From JADKIH01 sp031411835 (GTDB lineage Bacteria; Bacteroidota; Bacteroidia; AKYH767-A; 2013-40CM-41-45): DNA of 5,519 bases. The DNA is taken from contig JANOBV010000047.1 in NCBI GenBank assembly GCA_031411835.1, forward strand, positions 1-5,519, written 5' to 3'. The notes below the pieces were generated by a model. The model made no database searches and was not told the origin of the DNA. It worked only from the letters and a program-made list of their open reading frames with translations. The first letter of the stretch is position 1; every line of letters starts with the position of its first letter. Positions 4,977 to 5,519 of the stretch are shown piece by piece. The translations under genes were made by a program, and so were the position numbers.

Positions 4977-5519
4977 CTTCGCTCGAAAGCAATCCGCAAA
5001 ATGATCATCCACCATCCCAGCCGCCTGCATATACGCATAACAAATAGTTGAACCAACGAACTTAAAACCTCTGGCATAGAGGTCTTTACTCATTTCATCG
5101 GACTCTTTAGTTTTGGCAGGAACTTGCGAGTATGCCTTCCATTTGTTCTTAATAACTTTGCCATTTGTGAACTGCCAAATGTATTTATCGAACGAGCCGA
5201 ACTCTTTTTGAATAGCTAAAAATGCTTTGGCATTGGAAACAGTTGCGACAACTTTTAATCGATTTCTTATAATTCCTATATCCAGCAAAAGCTTCTCGAT
5301 CTTTGCTTCTTTGTACTTTGAGATTTTTACAACATCAAAATTATCGAATGCTTTTCGAAAATTTTCACGCTTATTAAGAATAGTACTCCAACTTAATCCG
5401 GCCTGAAAAGAATCGAGAACGATGTATTCAAAGTGAAGCGCATCGTCGTGAACAGGAGTCCCCCATTCTACATCGTGATATTCCATCATCAATTCAGATG
5501 ACAAGCACCATGGACAACG
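4968..5519 (-). CDS. tag: 3-methyladenine DNA glycosylase I (Tag), N-terminus cut by the window edge
   Basis: The frame is open through 5519 and ends at tga (4970-4968), showing 183 residues. The first visible ones are RCPWC, the very N-terminus of Tag proteins, so only a few residues are missing; a TTG at 5504 is not the start. Tag removes 3-methyladenine from alkylated DNA in base excision repair. Family marks: YHDVEWG (14-20), QAGLSW (39-44), KRENFRKAF (50-58), GIIRNR (82-87), GFKFVGSTICYAYMQAAGMVDDH (151-173). The four zinc-snap ligands of E. coli Tag are all present: Cys2, His15, His173 and Cys177. The residue matching E. coli Glu38, which contacts the base, is Asp36 here, a conservative change that I believe occurs in other Tag proteins. 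Length fits the family (about 185-195). It is transcribed toward the NUDIX gene. Its stop codon lies in a TTCATT repeat stretch, giving a short lysine tail. Confidence 0.95.
   Translation of the reverse strand, partial: RCPWCLSSELMMEYHDVEWGTPVHDDALHFEYIVLDSFQAGLSWSTILNKRENFRKAFDNFDVVKISKYKEAKIEKLLLDIGIIRNRLKVVATVSNAKAFLAIQKEFGSFDKYIWQFTNGKVIKNKWKAYSQVPAKTKESDEMSKDLYARGFKFVGSTICYAYMQAAGMVDDHFADCFRAKKK

Overview
The window looks like ordinary chromosome from a member of the Bacteroidota, probably an environmental or uncultured one. The reasons are an AT-rich composition, A-rich leaders without clear Shine-Dalgarno boxes, a promoter element of the Bacteroidota type (TAnnTTTG, here tacatttg followed by cgcc) just before the ABC transporter, and protein sequences that read like Bacteroidota versions of their families. 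The phylum is an inference; the genus cannot be told from this sequence.

Layout. Positions 2-196 hold the 3' end of a Bro-N/DinD-like (phage antirepressor-type) gene that stops abruptly inside a normally conserved motif, so it looks truncated. A three-gene plus-strand run follows, with gaps of 29 and 45 bases: a YaeR-type VOC metalloprotein (254-637, TTG start), a standalone left-handed beta-helix transferase resembling the acetyltransferase half of GlmU (667-1275), and an atypical short-chain dehydrogenase (1321-2004). A long hairpin made of GGTCAAA-like repeats plus a T tract (2052-2125) closes this unit. A second plus-strand unit starts from a promoter at about 2208 and encodes an MsbA-type ABC exporter half-transporter (2224-4020) and, 14 bases later, a CoA-pyrophosphatase-like NUDIX hydrolase (4035-4670). 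The last gene is on the minus strand: tag, 3-methyladenine DNA glycosylase I (4968 to beyond 5519, N-terminus cut by the window edge). It converges on the NUDIX gene across about 300 bases of non-coding DNA.

How the genes work together. There is no clear single pathway. The ABC exporter and NUDIX gene are probably co-transcribed. The first three genes may be co-transcribed but have no obvious shared substrate. NUDIX (clean-up of CoA or nucleotide derivatives), the VOC protein and Tag (alkylation repair) are typical housekeeping or maintenance functions.

The less ordinary signals are the truncated Bro-N gene, an SDR with Ile where the catalytic Tyr belongs, a nearly leaderless transporter mRNA, and four different short-repeat families, each lying in the space downstream of a gene. 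I found no convincing new multi-gene system here.
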